Of a stretch of DNA of 64,000 nt, positions 12,701 through 26,372 are shown in pieces. The stretch is taken from assembly GCF_028476545.1 (NCBI RefSeq), contig NW_026731574.1:62001-126000 (forward strand). Reading direction: 5' to 3'. Each line of letters begins with the position of its first letter. The first letter of the stretch is position 1. A program made the translations under genes and the position numbers. The notes beneath the pieces were generated by a model. It saw only the letters and a program-made list of their open reading frames with translations, did no database searches and had not been told where the DNA came from. The stretch is from Physella acuta. Taxonomy: Eukaryota; Mollusca; Gastropoda; Physidae.

Positions 12701-13686
12701 ATGGAGAAGATGCAGTCCATTATCAGTCAGAGTTGCCTAAACAAAGTACTTGTAACTTAATAAATGATTATGGTGATATGGCAATTTTAAATACATTAGT
12801 AAGAAGGAATGTGATCATCAAACAACTTTGCTAACATCATTAGCACTTACAGAAACTAAAAGGGTAACATCAAAAGAAAAGAAAAGATTTTTGCCATTTA
12901 ATACACCCACTTCAAATACTGGATCACAGTTGCAAAGTGATATAGTCCAGGATATTACTTTTAAACAGTATTTTTGATTACCAGGAAAGCACTATCAGAT
13001 TACCTGAGGAAATTGATCAATCAAAGAAATCTATGTCAGTTAAGGATCTGAATAATAGCATAATACTTTCAGATGCCAATTCAAAAATAGTTCCATTAAA
13101 TCATGACAAACATTCATTGAAAGAGAATTTGGTGTTAATAAGAATGTGTATCTAAGAAATTATGGGAGAAAGGAAAAATGGATACCAGGTCAAATTGTTC
13201 AATGTACAGGACCTGTGTCTTATAAAGTTAAAAATAACTTGTGCAGATAATAAGTGTGAATCTATCAATCCCACCAAATCTGAACAGTTCACACCAACTC
13301 AGTTTGTTTCACAACCAAGTTCTGTTGATATGAGTGAACCAAGTTGTCTGGAGTCAGAAAATGTAAATTCTGGAGTTAATGATTTAAATCCTAGACCTCC
13401 TGAGATAGAGAATCCAGATGGTCAGAATATTGAGTCACCAAATCAAAAGCCACTGAGAAGGTCAAGCAGGACAATCAAGGTCCCAAATAAGTTAGACCTA
13501 TGATTCTAAAGGTCAAAAGGACTTTGACATTATTGTTTTGTATTTTGATTATGTTGTAGCATATTGTGTATTGTTTGTAAGGATGTAATCTACCATAGTG
13601 TTCATGTTACAATATAATTGGTGATTTTAGGATACTATCAATTGTTCTATTGAGAGATGTGTTATTGTGTTCTAAGGGTAAAGGGA

Positions 13687-13878
13687 TGTAATAGATTGAA
13701 ATAATTGTGAGGTCAAGGGAACTCACTCTTCTGTATTAGTTATATTTATAATATTGTTATCTTGAGTGATGTCCCTTGGGTACTTCCTTCCGTCCTCTCT
13801 GGTGTTACCATCATGAAGTAGTTAGACCCAATAAACGTGTTATATACAACCACAGGCTTCTGTCGTCAATCTATTATA
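13687..13878 (+). repeat. 3' LTR
   Basis: The second copy of the 192-bp LTR, directly preceded by the purine-rich tract AAGGGTAAAGGGA. It is followed at once by GAAAT, the target duplication. Confidence 0.93.
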
Positions 13879-13935
13879 GAAATAAAATGGCCTCCATTTT
13901 GTTTCGTTATAACCGATCTTGAATAATAAAAGTAA

Positions 13936-14142
13936 GGATGTAATAAAATTTCTTGCACGTGACGTGTAAAATATGGCACGTGACTTTTTGCACGGGAGGT
14001 GTGAAATATGACACGTGACTTTTATATTAAATGTAACATTTGTTTTCACACCGGATTTTTAATTAATGCAACTATAAATTTTATATATTTCACGTAGCCT
14101 ACGGACTAGATGTTATCTTAAAATTGTATTTGCATTACATCC
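13936..14142. repeat. Small inverted-repeat element with CACGTGAC words
   Basis: GGATGTAAT near 13937 and ATTACATCC near 14134 form short inverted ends around about 200 bp. Inside, three imperfect repeats of GCACGTGACGTGTAAAATATG carry E-box/CRE-like CACGTGAC words (about 13955, 13977 and 14016). There is no clear target duplication. It might be a MITE or a chance arrangement. Confidence 0.3.
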
Positions 14143-14149
14143 TGGTATA

Positions 14150-14835
14150 CACTATAATATATATAGGTACTAGCCGTCCCGGCCAGGCCCTGCTCTGGCT
14201 TCTGTGAAAAACCTTTCTGTTAAAGACCATTACCTGTGTGTTTAGTAATCATCATAAACCCGGCATTGCCCACCCAAACCACAACCAACCAAAACCAAAA
14301 CAACAAAACGCAAACATAACGCTAACACAATTACAAATACAAACGAAAACAAAAACTTAACAACAAACACAACCACACCCACAAACACCAATACAAACAC
14401 AAAGAAAAAACAAACAAAAAAGCAAACGAAAACAAAAACCTAACAACAAACCCAACCACAAACACCAATACCAACAAAAAAAAATCAACGAAAAAAGCAA
14501 ACGAAAACAAACCAAATCCAAACGCAAAACCAACCAAAAACACAAATACAAACCCAAACAAAAAAAAAACACAAACAAAAACGAAAAAAGAAAGAACAAA
14601 AACGAACCAAATTAAAACGCAACCACTAACGTAAACCCACCTAAACACAAAGAAAACACTAACGCGAACATAAACGCCCGGGGCGGAATCACCTGTTTTA
14701 GCTTAATGAACGACTATAGTACCCCAACTTATTCACAGTCTTTTGCACTCACTTAAACGAACGCGCCTGTTTCAATTTAATAAACAATTTTAATACTCCA
14801 AGCTTATCCGTAAAATACCTACAACATTTGCACTT
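14150..14835. repeat. Degenerate retroelement-type repeat with A/C-rich tract
   Basis: ATATAGGTACTAGCCGTCCC opens the block; a 380-bp A/C-rich tract (words like AACAAACACAAACC) follows, then GTTTTAGCTTAATGAACGAC and GTTTCAATTTAATAAACAAT, two diverged copies of a unit also seen at 32840-33010. The same order, inverted, is present near 32700-33760. I read this as one dispersed, decayed family; its class is uncertain. Confidence 0.4.
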
Positions 14836-15232
14836 GATCAATCCCCGCTAATTATGTAATTATTTTTTTTCCCAACACCAAAACAAAGTAATTAAAAAGT
14901 AAATTATTTTCACGGAATGCAATGGTTTTATAAAGGGAAGTAATTGTGTTTTTCCTAATTTATCAAAGGGAAGTAAGTGCTATAGGACTAAATAAAGACA
15001 TAATTAGAATTTTTGTAAAAGATGATATTTTTTTTAAAAACTTGTGTTTAATGAACATGCCGACAATTATTACTATAATTTGAAAAATGAAAATTATTTC
15101 CCAACACTTTCAATAGTAATTTTTTAGCTCATAAATTTAGACAAATGCGCACGATAATTTTTCTAACACTTAAAATCGTACAATTCCAACGACATACAAA
15201 TGCATTACATACAGAACTGAGCTTTATATATT

Positions 15233-15233
<1 letters not shown>
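14836..15233. other. AT-rich, nothing recognised
   Basis: No ORF, RNA gene or repeat beyond A/T runs is seen. It leads into the long TA tract. Confidence 0.5.
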
Positions 15234-15311
<78 letters not shown>

Positions 15312-15371
15312 TATATATATAGGTATATATATAGGTATATATATAGGTATATATATAGGTATATATATAGG

Positions 15372-15447
<76 letters not shown>

Positions 15448-15499
15448 TATATATATAGGTATATATATAGGTATATATATAGGTATATATATAGGTATA

Positions 15500-15592
<93 letters not shown>
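15234..15592. repeat. (TA)n with AGGTATATAT higher-order units
   Basis: Nearly pure (TA)n is interrupted by two blocks of a 12-bp unit, AGGTATATATAT (about 15308-15375 and 15445-15505). The two interrupted blocks suggest a larger duplication inside the tract. Open frames across it are an artefact of the period. Confidence 0.97.
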
Positions 15593-15594
<2 letters not shown>

Positions 15595-16009
15595 TTTATT
15601 TATATACATGCTTATATTTGTGTGTGTGTGTGTGTGTTGTATAAGACAAATCCTACGCATATCAATTTGCAAAACCAAGATTTATCATGCAAAAGACCTA
15701 TAATGTACCATAATGTACCTATGAGTACTTCTTACAGTTGTTGTTAAAGCTTAATGCATAATGTAGACAGAGTTGTGTTATGGACACGTGTGAAGTAATA
15801 TGGAATTCCAGATGAATTAATTTCACTCATCTAATTATTTACTACTGCTTAAAATGCCAAGTGATAGGCTACTCAATAGCAAATGATCAGAACCATTTAA
15901 GCTACAATATACACTGAGATAATGATACTTGGTTGACCAAATAATAAAAAAAATACAGGAGACAAATGAACTGAAACAAAACAAAAACATACACAACAAC
16001 TTGACGGGA

Positions 16010-16019
16010 TCTCGCGAGA
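16010..16019. promoter_or_regulatory. TCTCGCGAGA palindrome
   Basis: This is a perfect copy of the 10-bp palindrome known from animal CpG-type promoters (the CGCG element). It sits in an otherwise AT-rich stretch with no clear exon beside it, so function is unproven. The flanking 15600-16250 shows no recognisable gene. Confidence 0.3.
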
Positions 16020-16254
16020 TCGGCTCTAACTTCTCGCACACCCCCCAACAACATGCAGAAAGGACTGCACCGGTTGAAGAAGGAAAAAAAACCCGGTCTA
16101 ATGATGGTGGTGCCTACCAAGATGTTGAGATATGAATCAGCTACGATAGAATGCTTTTAGAAAACTAACTTGGAATTCAAATTTATTGTCAATAAAAACT
16201 AACCCAGGATCTTTACTGCATGGTTCAGAGACATTGGAGGGCGACATAGGAGAA

Positions 16255-16700
16255 ACAAAAGGGTGGTGGTCAGGGCACATCCTCCCCAGTCAGCACACAT
16301 ATATTGGCCCAATATTGGCTAAACATTGGTTACCAATATTGGCTACATCTTGGTGCAACATTGGCTTAACCTTGGCGAAACATTGGTAGTGAAACTCGGC
16401 ATGATGTTGGCGCAATGTTGGCACAATATTGGCTATATCCCGGCTACATATTGGCCCAACATTGGCTAGATCTTGGCCAAATATTGGCTATATCCCGGCT
16501 ACATATTGGCCCAACATTGGCTATATCCGGGCTACATATTGGCTACATCTTGGCTCAATATTGGCTATATCTTGGCCCAATATTGGCTATACCTTGGCTC
16601 ATCCTGTATTATATCCTGGCTACATCTTGGCCCAATAATGGCTATATCTCGGCTATACCTTGGCTCAGCCTGTATTATATCCTGGCTACATCTTGGCTCA
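16255..16700. repeat. TTGGC-type tandem repeat block
   Basis: Units of about 12-24 bp, such as GGCTATATCTTGGCCCAATA, recur with changes for about 400 bp. It is led in by GGGTGGTGGTCAGGGCACAT and CCCAGTCAGCACACATATTG-like sequence. A related lead-in and related TTGGCC words occur at 20555-20850 in another arrangement, so both probably come from one dispersed element. Open frames here are low-complexity artefacts. Confidence 0.75.
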
Positions 16701-19250
<2,550 letters not shown>

Positions 19251-19442
19251 CATGCATTAGACTGGAATCCCCAGAGAAAAAGGAGGGTGGGCCGGCCAAG
19301 GAAAACATGGAAGAGAACGGTTGAGGAGGAGGCGAAAACAGCTGGGCTCTCATGGGCACAGATTAGAGGAGCAGCCCAAAACCAAGTCCGCTGGAGATGT
19401 GTGGTTGCAACCCTTTGCTCCCCAGGGGCCACAAAGGAGTGA
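19251..19442 (+). pseudogene. LINE ORF2 C-terminal fragment
   Basis: The frame HALDWNPQRKRRVGRPRKTW, then KRTVEEEAKTAGLSWAQIRG, then a Q-V-R-W-R stretch and a stop, is the familiar C-terminal end of non-LTR retrotransposon reverse transcriptase ORFs. It is followed by a (TGATGA)n-type tail at 19440-19452, which fits a LINE 3' end, as in the I-like lineages. The rest of the element is absent, so this is a 5'-truncated copy. Confidence 0.75.
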
Positions 19443-20260
19443 TGATGATGACATCTTATTCTCCCATAGTAATAGAAATTTGAATGACAATCTTGAATCA
19501 ATTTAGAATTCTAGTTGACTAATTTTTTTCAAAATTAATACCTATCAAAGTACACTGTGACTGTTTGTTTAACATGTAGAAATTTGTTCTATAATTGTGT
19601 CTACTGTTCCTCTCTCTTTCTCTCTCTGAATTAATTATTAAAGACAGTTTCAAATCCTTACACAAATAGGCCTAGAACAATAAAATTAAGTTTTTTTTAA
19701 AAGTTAAAGTGAATGATTATTTTTTAATTTATAAACATTTAAGCCCCCCCCCCCCTTTCCCCTGTGCGTGATAATTATACCTAAAGTTGAAAACCAATAA
19801 ATACACCGATCTATCAATAATCAATATAACACCAAACGTACTTGCATACTTTTCAATACAAAAAAAAAGTGCTGTCAAAATTAACCGCCCTCTGATTATG
19901 ATTTTTAGTTATTTAGTATTATTAGAATCTAGATCTATCTAGATCTATCATAAAGGAGATTATTGTAAAATGTAATTATAGCCTAATGCCAAAATAAACA
20001 GAATATAGACTAGTATTATTAATATATAGATCTAGACTAGATCTAGATCTAGGCTCATTTTATTACCTCAAATAAACTACCTTTTATAACTTTTATTTGA
20101 TGACTTACGCCCATAAAGTTAAAGTTTCCAACAAAAAAATACGAGTTTTCCAGATTCTGCATAAATACAGTTATACTACTTCTCACTGTTGAACTAAAAT
20201 GGCTACAGTGGGCCTACCTGTTTTACTGTGACTGGATACAAAGTCTTTTGTTAAGAAAAA

Positions 20261-20398
20261 TGGCGAAGCACCGGGATGCTGGCTTGCGAACAATAGGAAG
20301 GAATGTGAACAAAGGGACAATGGGCGACAGGGGGCCGGTGGCAGTAGCGCACACAATTTTAAAAAGATTAACAAAATGTTTAACACATGCAACGTAGT
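20261..20398 (+). other. Short basic open frame, unassigned
   Basis: MAKHRDAGLRTIGRNVNKGT and 25 more codons form a 45-codon frame in a GC-richer patch. It has no recognisable motif. It could be a first exon or random. The surrounding 19460-20550 otherwise holds TCTAGATC words and a C-run near 19745. Confidence 0.12.
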
Positions 20399-20554
20399 CT
20401 GTTATTGATGCTATGTTTACATTAGAGCATGATATTAAAAGATAACTTAATTTTAGTTAACATATATTAAGTTTAACAAGCATAGTTAACTAAAATTTCT
20501 GCAGTGAATACATAAATCAGTGTAATCTTGGCAGCCAAGGTAAAAACGGTTAAA

Positions 20555-20850
20555 TATCAAGGTATCAAGGGATGCAAGCATGTACAAATCTTGGCTGTAC
20601 CCTGGCGTAAGCTTGTCCAATGTTTGGCCATGATTACAACATTGGGCCAAGCTTGGGCCGACCCTGGTATTACATGCTGTGTTAGCTGGGATCAGAAATA
20701 ATGTTAACAACAGGGGTGGTGGTCGGGGAACACCCTCAGAAATAATGTTAACAACAGGGGTGGTGGTTGGGGCACACCCTCAGAAATAATGTTAACAACA
20801 GGGTGGTGGTCGGGCACACCATCAGAAATAATGTTAACAACAGGGGGTAA
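20555..20850. repeat. TTGGCC-type element plus about 46-bp tandem repeat
   Basis: GCTTGTCCAATGTTTGGCC and ACATTGGGCCAAGCTTGGGC lie at 20605-20660 and are followed by GTGTTAGCTGGG. Then four copies of a unit of about 46 bp (AGAAATAATGTTAACAACAG with GGTGGTGGTCGGGGCACACC) run to 20850. The GGTGGTGGTC word also opens the repeat block at 16255. No gene is recognised in 20860-21700. Confidence 0.6.
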
Positions 20851-21705
20851 TGTGGAATCCACGGGGAAATAGGAATTGTGGGAGACAAAAAAGCCACAAA
20901 GGAAATCTTTCGAAAAAGAGATGATGGACGCTGGATTCTCATAGCGTGAGATTTAGTTGACGAAGTGTTGCCTATGTCTATGCTTCTTAGGGAGCCGAAA
21001 GAAAAGTAGAAGAAACTAAGAAGAGTTAAGAGGGCGGTTCGCATGAGGTGCAATCAATTTTGGTTTATTTTTTTTATCGTGTTTTAAGAACAATTTCCCA
21101 AACTAGTATGCCTATATTGCAGTTTTGGATCGTCAGCTAAGTTGCACAAATTAACAAAGTGCAGTAGCAGTTGTCGTTTTGTACCATGGTACCTAGTCGC
21201 TTTATTACACCCATCTCTTTAATACAAAATTCTAAACTTATAATTATAATAAAAAGATTTATTAGGTATTCTTAAATATAGAAAGCCTGGTAATATTTTT
21301 CGTAGTTCTTAAAATATAGACCAAACAGTGTCGTACTATCCAATCCCGATTTACTTCGAGATTTACTTTGTCGAAAAAGCGCCTCCCCAATCTTGGAAAA
21401 TGTTGATGATTGGTTTTTACTGGTCACTAACTCTCAATCATTGAGACTCAACGGTATTTGTTTTTACTGTTACACAGTCGAATGTTATTCGTTAATAAGA
21501 ATTAGATCTAGATCAATTTTATTCTAAATCTAGATGTATATTAATTAAATCAAATTTAATTAATAATTTATTGACCAAGTTCGCTACTCTTTCCTGGCAG
21601 TTAAAAAATTCTACTTCCGTTGGCGGGTTTGCCGTATCTCGTGTATACACACTGCGCATAATTTGGTGTTATTTCTATTAGTTAATTTACTGTTAGTTGG
21701 AGAAA

Positions 21706-21713
21706 ATGACAAA
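21706..21713 (+). CDS. NAA50: Candidate NAA50 exon 1 (coding part)
   Basis: ATGACAAA is followed at once by the donor GTACGT. It leaves phase 2 and so joins cleanly to exon 2 at 28969, giving M-T-K-G-R-T-E-L-G-D-I-T-P-H-N, close to the start of animal NAA50 (M-K-G-S-R-I-E-L-G-D). The implied intron, 21714-28968, would hold the 5.8-kb transposon. Because only eight coding bases are involved, this is a fit of phase and sequence rather than proof. Confidence 0.5.
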
Positions 21714-22038
21714 GTACGTAAAATGCAAATGTTATTTTAATTAAAAGACACTTCACCATTTATCAAACGCCCCCTTTTGTTGCCTACTGAACTAGATATA
21801 GAATCTATAGACTACATTTTATAGATCGAGGCTAGGTTACCATCCATTCCAGAGTAAAATAAAAAACCTAACTCACTGCTAGATTCTAAAGATCTAGTCT
21901 AGATCATCATTCTAGACTAGATCTAGATCTATATATCTAAGTGCTAACTCAATAAATAAACACTCTGTATTAGGTAGTATTTTAGATCTACAATACAACA
22001 CATCAGGTTGATTTTTTTTTCTGGAGATCTAGATCTAG

Positions 22039-22062
22039 AGTAAAGTGGCGTCTGCGGACAGT
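22039..22062 (+). repeat. Terminal inverted repeat, left
   Basis: Perfect inverse match of 24 bp to 27792-27815. The first subterminal word TGCGGAC (22053-22059) is part of it. Confidence 0.9.
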
Positions 22063-22675
22063 TGCCTCTGTCCGGCTCTGTGCGGACACCTTGCTGTTTT
22101 TCGCTTAAACAATAATTGTATGAATGTTTTATAGGAAACAAACGCAAACAACACAAAGCATGTCCATTTTTAAACACATCTGAGTCCATTTCTTCTATTT
22201 CACTCAATAGTCAATAGGGAGATTAATTGGAATTTTTCAAAGTTGCGATGTATGACGTTTTACGGTAGGAAACCTCACCCGGATGAAGAGCACTAGTCCC
22301 CGGATTAGAGGAATAAATCGAACCAATCATAGCTTAGTTAACTGGGTTAACTATAAATAGCTTATATATATATATAGAAAGCTATAAATATCATAGTTAA
22401 GGTTGTTTAAGCCATCTTAGAGGAAAAATTGGGGTGTCCGCATCTTTTTTGAGGGTTAACCTTTTGCTAGGCATTCCATTAAAAAAATTAAAATTGGCTA
22501 ATTAAATGTATGAGCATTGCAAAAATATTGTGCTTGATGTAACTAGAATAACACTGAAAAAATTTTCTTTCTAGCTTCAGTATTTTTTTTTTTATGAATT
22601 TTTTACGTAATGGGTGAATGTCCACTATATTTCTTTGTAAGTCATGAAAATCACTGTCCCCTAACTTTGAAATAG

Positions 22676-23100
22676 CACTGCTCAGTTATTTTTAAAGATA
22701 CAATGTTAAAACTTTGCAGGATCTAACTTCAGCATGTTAGAATAACATATATTAATTGAAATCATTAAGTCATTCACTGGGAGCAGAATAATTAACATTC
22801 CTTTAAGGGATACATTACGGCTATTATGGGCCCTAATTTCTAAGTTGCACTGCTCAGTTGTTTTTAAAACTACAATGTTTAAACTTTGCAGGATCTTACT
22901 TCAGCATGTTTGAATTACATATATTAATTGAAATCATTAATTCATTCACTGGGAGCAGAATAATTAGCATTCCTTTAAGGGATACATTTAGACTATTATG
23001 GGCCCTAATTTCTAAGTTGCACTGCTCAGTTGTTTTTAAAGGTACAATGTTAAAACTCTGCATGATCTTACTTCAGCATGTTCGAATTACATTTATTAAT
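22676..23100. repeat. 172-bp direct repeat, about 2.5 copies
   Basis: Units start at CACTGCTCAGTT, at 22676, 22848 and 23020, exactly 172 bp apart; the third is partial. Each holds ACTTCAGCATGTT and CATTCACTGGGAGCAG. They lie in the left subterminal part of the transposon, beyond the 3' end of its gene. Confidence 0.9.
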
Positions 23101-23600
23101 TAATAGACTTGCCAGTAGCAGAACAAATTGAATAAAAAGGTAGTAGGCACTAATTTTTTTTTAATAAATTAAACCGAACAATTTATCTTAGGCACACTGG
23201 CAAGCCAGGAGTTTTATTTACTGAATGGTTGTCTTTAAAAACTATTATTATTAGGAACACAACAAGTAGAATAACTTAAATAACATTTCAGGAAGCCTAC
23301 ACCAAATTAATAACATTGCAAGTAAAAAAAACAACTCATCTCTGACTATTATCTTATCAGGATAAATGTTTTATATTAAATGATTCTCAATAAATAATTA
23401 AATTTACACAATTAAACAAAAAGCAAAGTTAATATATACATCAAAACAATAAACTTTTAAGGTAGACATAGCTTACATCAATACAATAACAGGTGAGACT
23501 TATACCAAGTTAAGCTTTGTACAACATGGACTACTACTGTCATCCTAGCTACTAAACACAAGGTCACCTGTCAGTAAATCAGTGACTAGAGATGTCATTG

Positions 23601-26372
23601 TCATGTCATAGTCAACACTGTCAGTTTCCAATTCATCAGGTCCCCAGTAATTGTACATTTCATTGTCTTAGTCTTCTGTTGCTTAAAATTTACCACTCTG
23701 CCAGAATACATTTTATCAACTCCTTCCTCTGTCCATAAATGCTTGAGTAGATGTCCTGTATAGGTTTCAGTCAGTTCAGACATAGGATTTTCTGAAGTAA
23801 TATACATTGCAATGAGGCCCATAACTTCAGATGACGCAGATGAAAACACACTAGCATTCAGATCTTTAGCACTCAAAGCCATAGCAACCTCTTTTTCTAG
23901 AGCCTTACGGTTGGATTGTTCATGTTTCTGACCAGCTTCTAGCATTCGACGCATCATCACTGCTTCCATCATCTTCTTCCTTTGTGCTGCAAGTTCCCTT
24001 GCTCTGTACCCCTCTTTCATTGCAAAATAAACTAATCTATGTTGGGTCATTTTGTCCTGTTGCAGAAGCCATCCTACAGTATCATTTGTCCTTCCTCTCA
24101 CCTTTCCGTCTACAAAACCAGCTGTCGCATTAGGGGCCCGACGCCATAAATAGTCAGTCATTCCTAATATTCTCTCAGCTGCCATGTTGTGTGAAGGAGC
24201 AGTTGAAGCTTGTGTCAACTGCTCAACTGTAGGGCTAGAAAGGTCACCACTGGTATATCGAACAAACTGGCGGTCAAAGACCTTAACAATTTCATGTAAT
24301 ATTTGCTTCAAAGTTTGCTTTACTTTATCCCTGTGGGATTCAATATTGTTGATGATTGCTGTCAGCACCATGTCTGAAGCTGCATCAATGGGTTCATTAA
24401 AAACATTCACAGTGGGACATAACAACTCTTCTGGCTCAGCAGCAAACCTGTCCAAAACATTTTTAGAGCTTTGTATCACAGGGACCATGTCTAAATTCAT
24501 TGAATTTGCATAGAATTTAGTCATCCATGGCCCTGTGACTGTTTTCCCAATTAACCCGAGTGCAATTAATTGAGCAACAACCCTAGGGTCATCCAGCTCT
24601 TCCTTAATGCTTTTTTTAAGGTTGGTGCCTCCTAATTCAACAAATTTCTTCAGCTCTTTCAGATATAAAATTATAATTCCAGCTGAATGGAATAAAATGT
24701 GCAACCGGTTACCGACGTACCGAAGGAAAACTCCCACTGGAATATTTTTTTCTCTAAAATAGGTCTTGAACCCGCTAGGGTCTCCACTGGATTGCTTGTA
24801 TCTGAGCTTGGAAATACTCAAAATACAGTGCAATGTCTTGTTGCCTATCTCAGTATCATTTTCCAATGCTCTTCTGGCACCAGCAGCAAAACTATCTAGC
24901 GGATGAACATTGCAATTCAATTCCAGCAGGTGTGTCTGTAACAAAGTATTCAGCTGGTTTACAACACAATGATTCACAGCTGCCCTATCTGTCACAGTGG
25001 ATTTAATGGTGGACATAAGAGTTTTGTACAGCTGCTCTAAATTTGGATGATTTATGTATTTACAATATATGTTTACAATATCTTTTAACTTAACACTAAT
25101 ATGTTCTATGTAATCTACAGCTTTACCACCAGGTAAAGGTTTTACATCAACAGCAAGAGTTTTACCTGCAGCAGAAATATGGATTTCATTTACATGACTT
25201 CCATCAATGGTGGTTGCATCCCATGACAGTGTAGCACCATCAAGGGATGCAAGTGCCTCGCCAACCTGCAGATCAGCTAAAATGCCTATTTCATAAGCCA
25301 TTTGAGCCACTGTAGATTTGCGAGGCACGCAGTCAAGTTTCATTCCAGCTTCCTGCTCCAGGAAAAACTGTAATAGCTGTCCAGCAGCTAACACAGAAAC
25401 ATTTTTCAACAAAGATTGGTACATACAAATTCTCATAGAAGTACCATAATGCTTTCCTTCTTTGGTTACAATATTTTGTCCCTCTTCTTGGGGTTCTTGC
25501 ATGTTGATGGCATTATCATACATTAATTCTAAATCATTGACCATTGATTTTAAATTTTTGATGGTTTTGTTTTTGATCTTGACCATATTTTCTAGTGCTT
25601 CAATTTTTCTTTCTCTTCTTGATAATTTTTTCTTTAAACTGGCAACTTGATTCAGTTTCATTTTGTATTGGATGGAATCTGCAAACGGATTGCAGTTAAG
25701 TTTTTTTTTAATCTCTACTTTCTCTGCTTCCAACTGTCTATTCTTTTTCTCTTGTTTGAGGAGTCTGTCAGTGAGTCGTTTAATTTTTTTATTTAGATCT
25801 TTAATTTGAAAAACTTTATTTGATTGAAGTTCATTTTGATAGAATTTTAAACTAGTTTTCAATTTTTTATTTGATTTCAATAACTGTTCTGTAGACTTTC
25901 TTTTGTATGCACAACTTACACAGTCTTGTTTAAGTTTTAAAGGTGAGGCTTGTTTTGGGGGGATTAGTGTTGTTATTAATTCAGGTGCTAACTTTGAGAC
26001 AATCCCCTTTTCTTTAGGTACAGGCTCTTGAAATGGCATTTCCATAAAATTTATAATTTTATCCCATTGTGCTTGTGGCTTAAGAGATCTAAATTTAACA
26101 CATAATCTGTTGATTTTATTATAAAGTTGATGACTGTTACTTGACGCTGGTATTATTTCTTCCAAAACTTGCACTGCCTTTTTAATTTGTTTTTTATTTT
26201 CATACCATACATGAATTATATGGCCTTGCTTTATGCCAGCTGCTGTCCGAAAGTCAGAATACTGATTAATCAGAATTGGTAAATCTTTGGCAGAATGCTT
26301 ATCAGGGCTCCCAGAGCCTGTAGATTTACCACCTGCTGAAGTATTCATTTCCTCATCCATACTCTTGATCAT
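23601..26372 (-). CDS. Transposase-like protein of the 22039-27815 element (923 aa)
   Basis: A single uninterrupted frame. Residues about 30-115 form an N-terminal helical domain; 150-290 contain C-V-S-C and a long lysine/glutamate-rich coiled coil; 300-760 form a conserved core. The core has L-S-W-D-A-T-T (D near 385), V-T-D-R (D near 462), N-R-L-H-I-L-F-H (near 555), A-L-G-L-I-G-K-T-V-T-G-P (near 605) and A-A-E-R (E near 734). From memory, this order also marks a widespread family of unnamed animal proteins. The spaced D, D and E suggest an RNase H-fold DDE transposase; that is inference. A pyrimidine-rich acceptor just upstream (exon start 26376) and the donor AAAG/GTGAGT at 26871/26870 suggest a noncoding 5' exon. 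Being intact, it could be recently mobile or domesticated. Confidence 0.8.
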   Translation of the reverse strand: MIKSMDEEMNTSAGGKSTGSGSPDKHSAKDLPILINQYSDFRTAAGIKQGHIIHVWYENKKQIKKAVQVLEEIIPASSNSHQLYNKINRLCVKFRSLKPQAQWDKIINFMEMPFQEPVPKEKGIVSKLAPELITTLIPPKQASPLKLKQDCVSCAYKRKSTEQLLKSNKKLKTSLKFYQNELQSNKVFQIKDLNKKIKRLTDRLLKQEKKNRQLEAEKVEIKKKLNCNPFADSIQYKMKLNQVASLKKKLSRRERKIEALENMVKIKNKTIKNLKSMVNDLELMYDNAINMQEPQEEGQNIVTKEGKHYGTSMRICMYQSLLKNVSVLAAGQLLQFFLEQEAGMKLDCVPRKSTVAQMAYEIGILADLQVGEALASLDGATLSWDATTIDGSHVNEIHISAAGKTLAVDVKPLPGGKAVDYIEHISVKLKDIVNIYCKYINHPNLEQLYKTLMSTIKSTVTDRAAVNHCVVNQLNTLLQTHLLELNCNVHPLDSFAAGARRALENDTEIGNKTLHCILSISKLRYKQSSGDPSGFKTYFREKNIPVGVFLRYVGNRLHILFHSAGIIILYLKELKKFVELGGTNLKKSIKEELDDPRVVAQLIALGLIGKTVTGPWMTKFYANSMNLDMVPVIQSSKNVLDRFAAEPEELLCPTVNVFNEPIDAASDMVLTAIINNIESHRDKVKQTLKQILHEIVKVFDRQFVRYTSGDLSSPTVEQLTQASTAPSHNMAAERILGMTDYLWRRAPNATAGFVDGKVRGRTNDTVGWLLQQDKMTQHRLVYFAMKEGYRARELAAQRKKMMEAVMMRRMLEAGQKHEQSNRKALEKEVAMALSAKDLNASVFSSASSEVMGLIAMYITSENPMSELTETYTGHLLKHLWTEEGVDKMYSGRVVNFKQQKTKTMKCTITGDLMNWKLTVLTMT

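Larger units (their letters stand above)
9545..13878 (+). mobile_element. Ty3/Gypsy-like LTR retroelement, young fossil
   Basis: Two 192-bp LTRs, 9545-9736 and 13687-13878, look identical by eye and run TGTAATAGATTG...CAATCTATTATA. The whole is flanked by the 5-bp duplication GAAAT (9540-9544 and 13879-13883). A primer-binding-site-like TGGCGACGAAGG follows the 5' LTR and a purine-rich tract precedes the 3' LTR. A 947-codon frame at 9831-12674 carries, in order, a gag-like part with two zinc knuckles, an aspartic protease motif (D-T-G-A), a reverse transcriptase and an RNase H region. A short pol-tail-like frame lies at 13162-13503. Identical LTRs mean a recent insertion. The element looks broken, with a small number of breaks. 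Confidence 0.92.

Noticed and set aside
14331-14648. Hydrophobic frame that looks like a membrane protein
   Set aside because: It is the complement of an A/C-rich tract in a decayed repeat; phenylalanine, valine and leucine come from the base composition.
24184-25650. Plus-strand frames within the transposase gene
   Set aside because: Antisense shadows of the 923-codon frame, with no homology.
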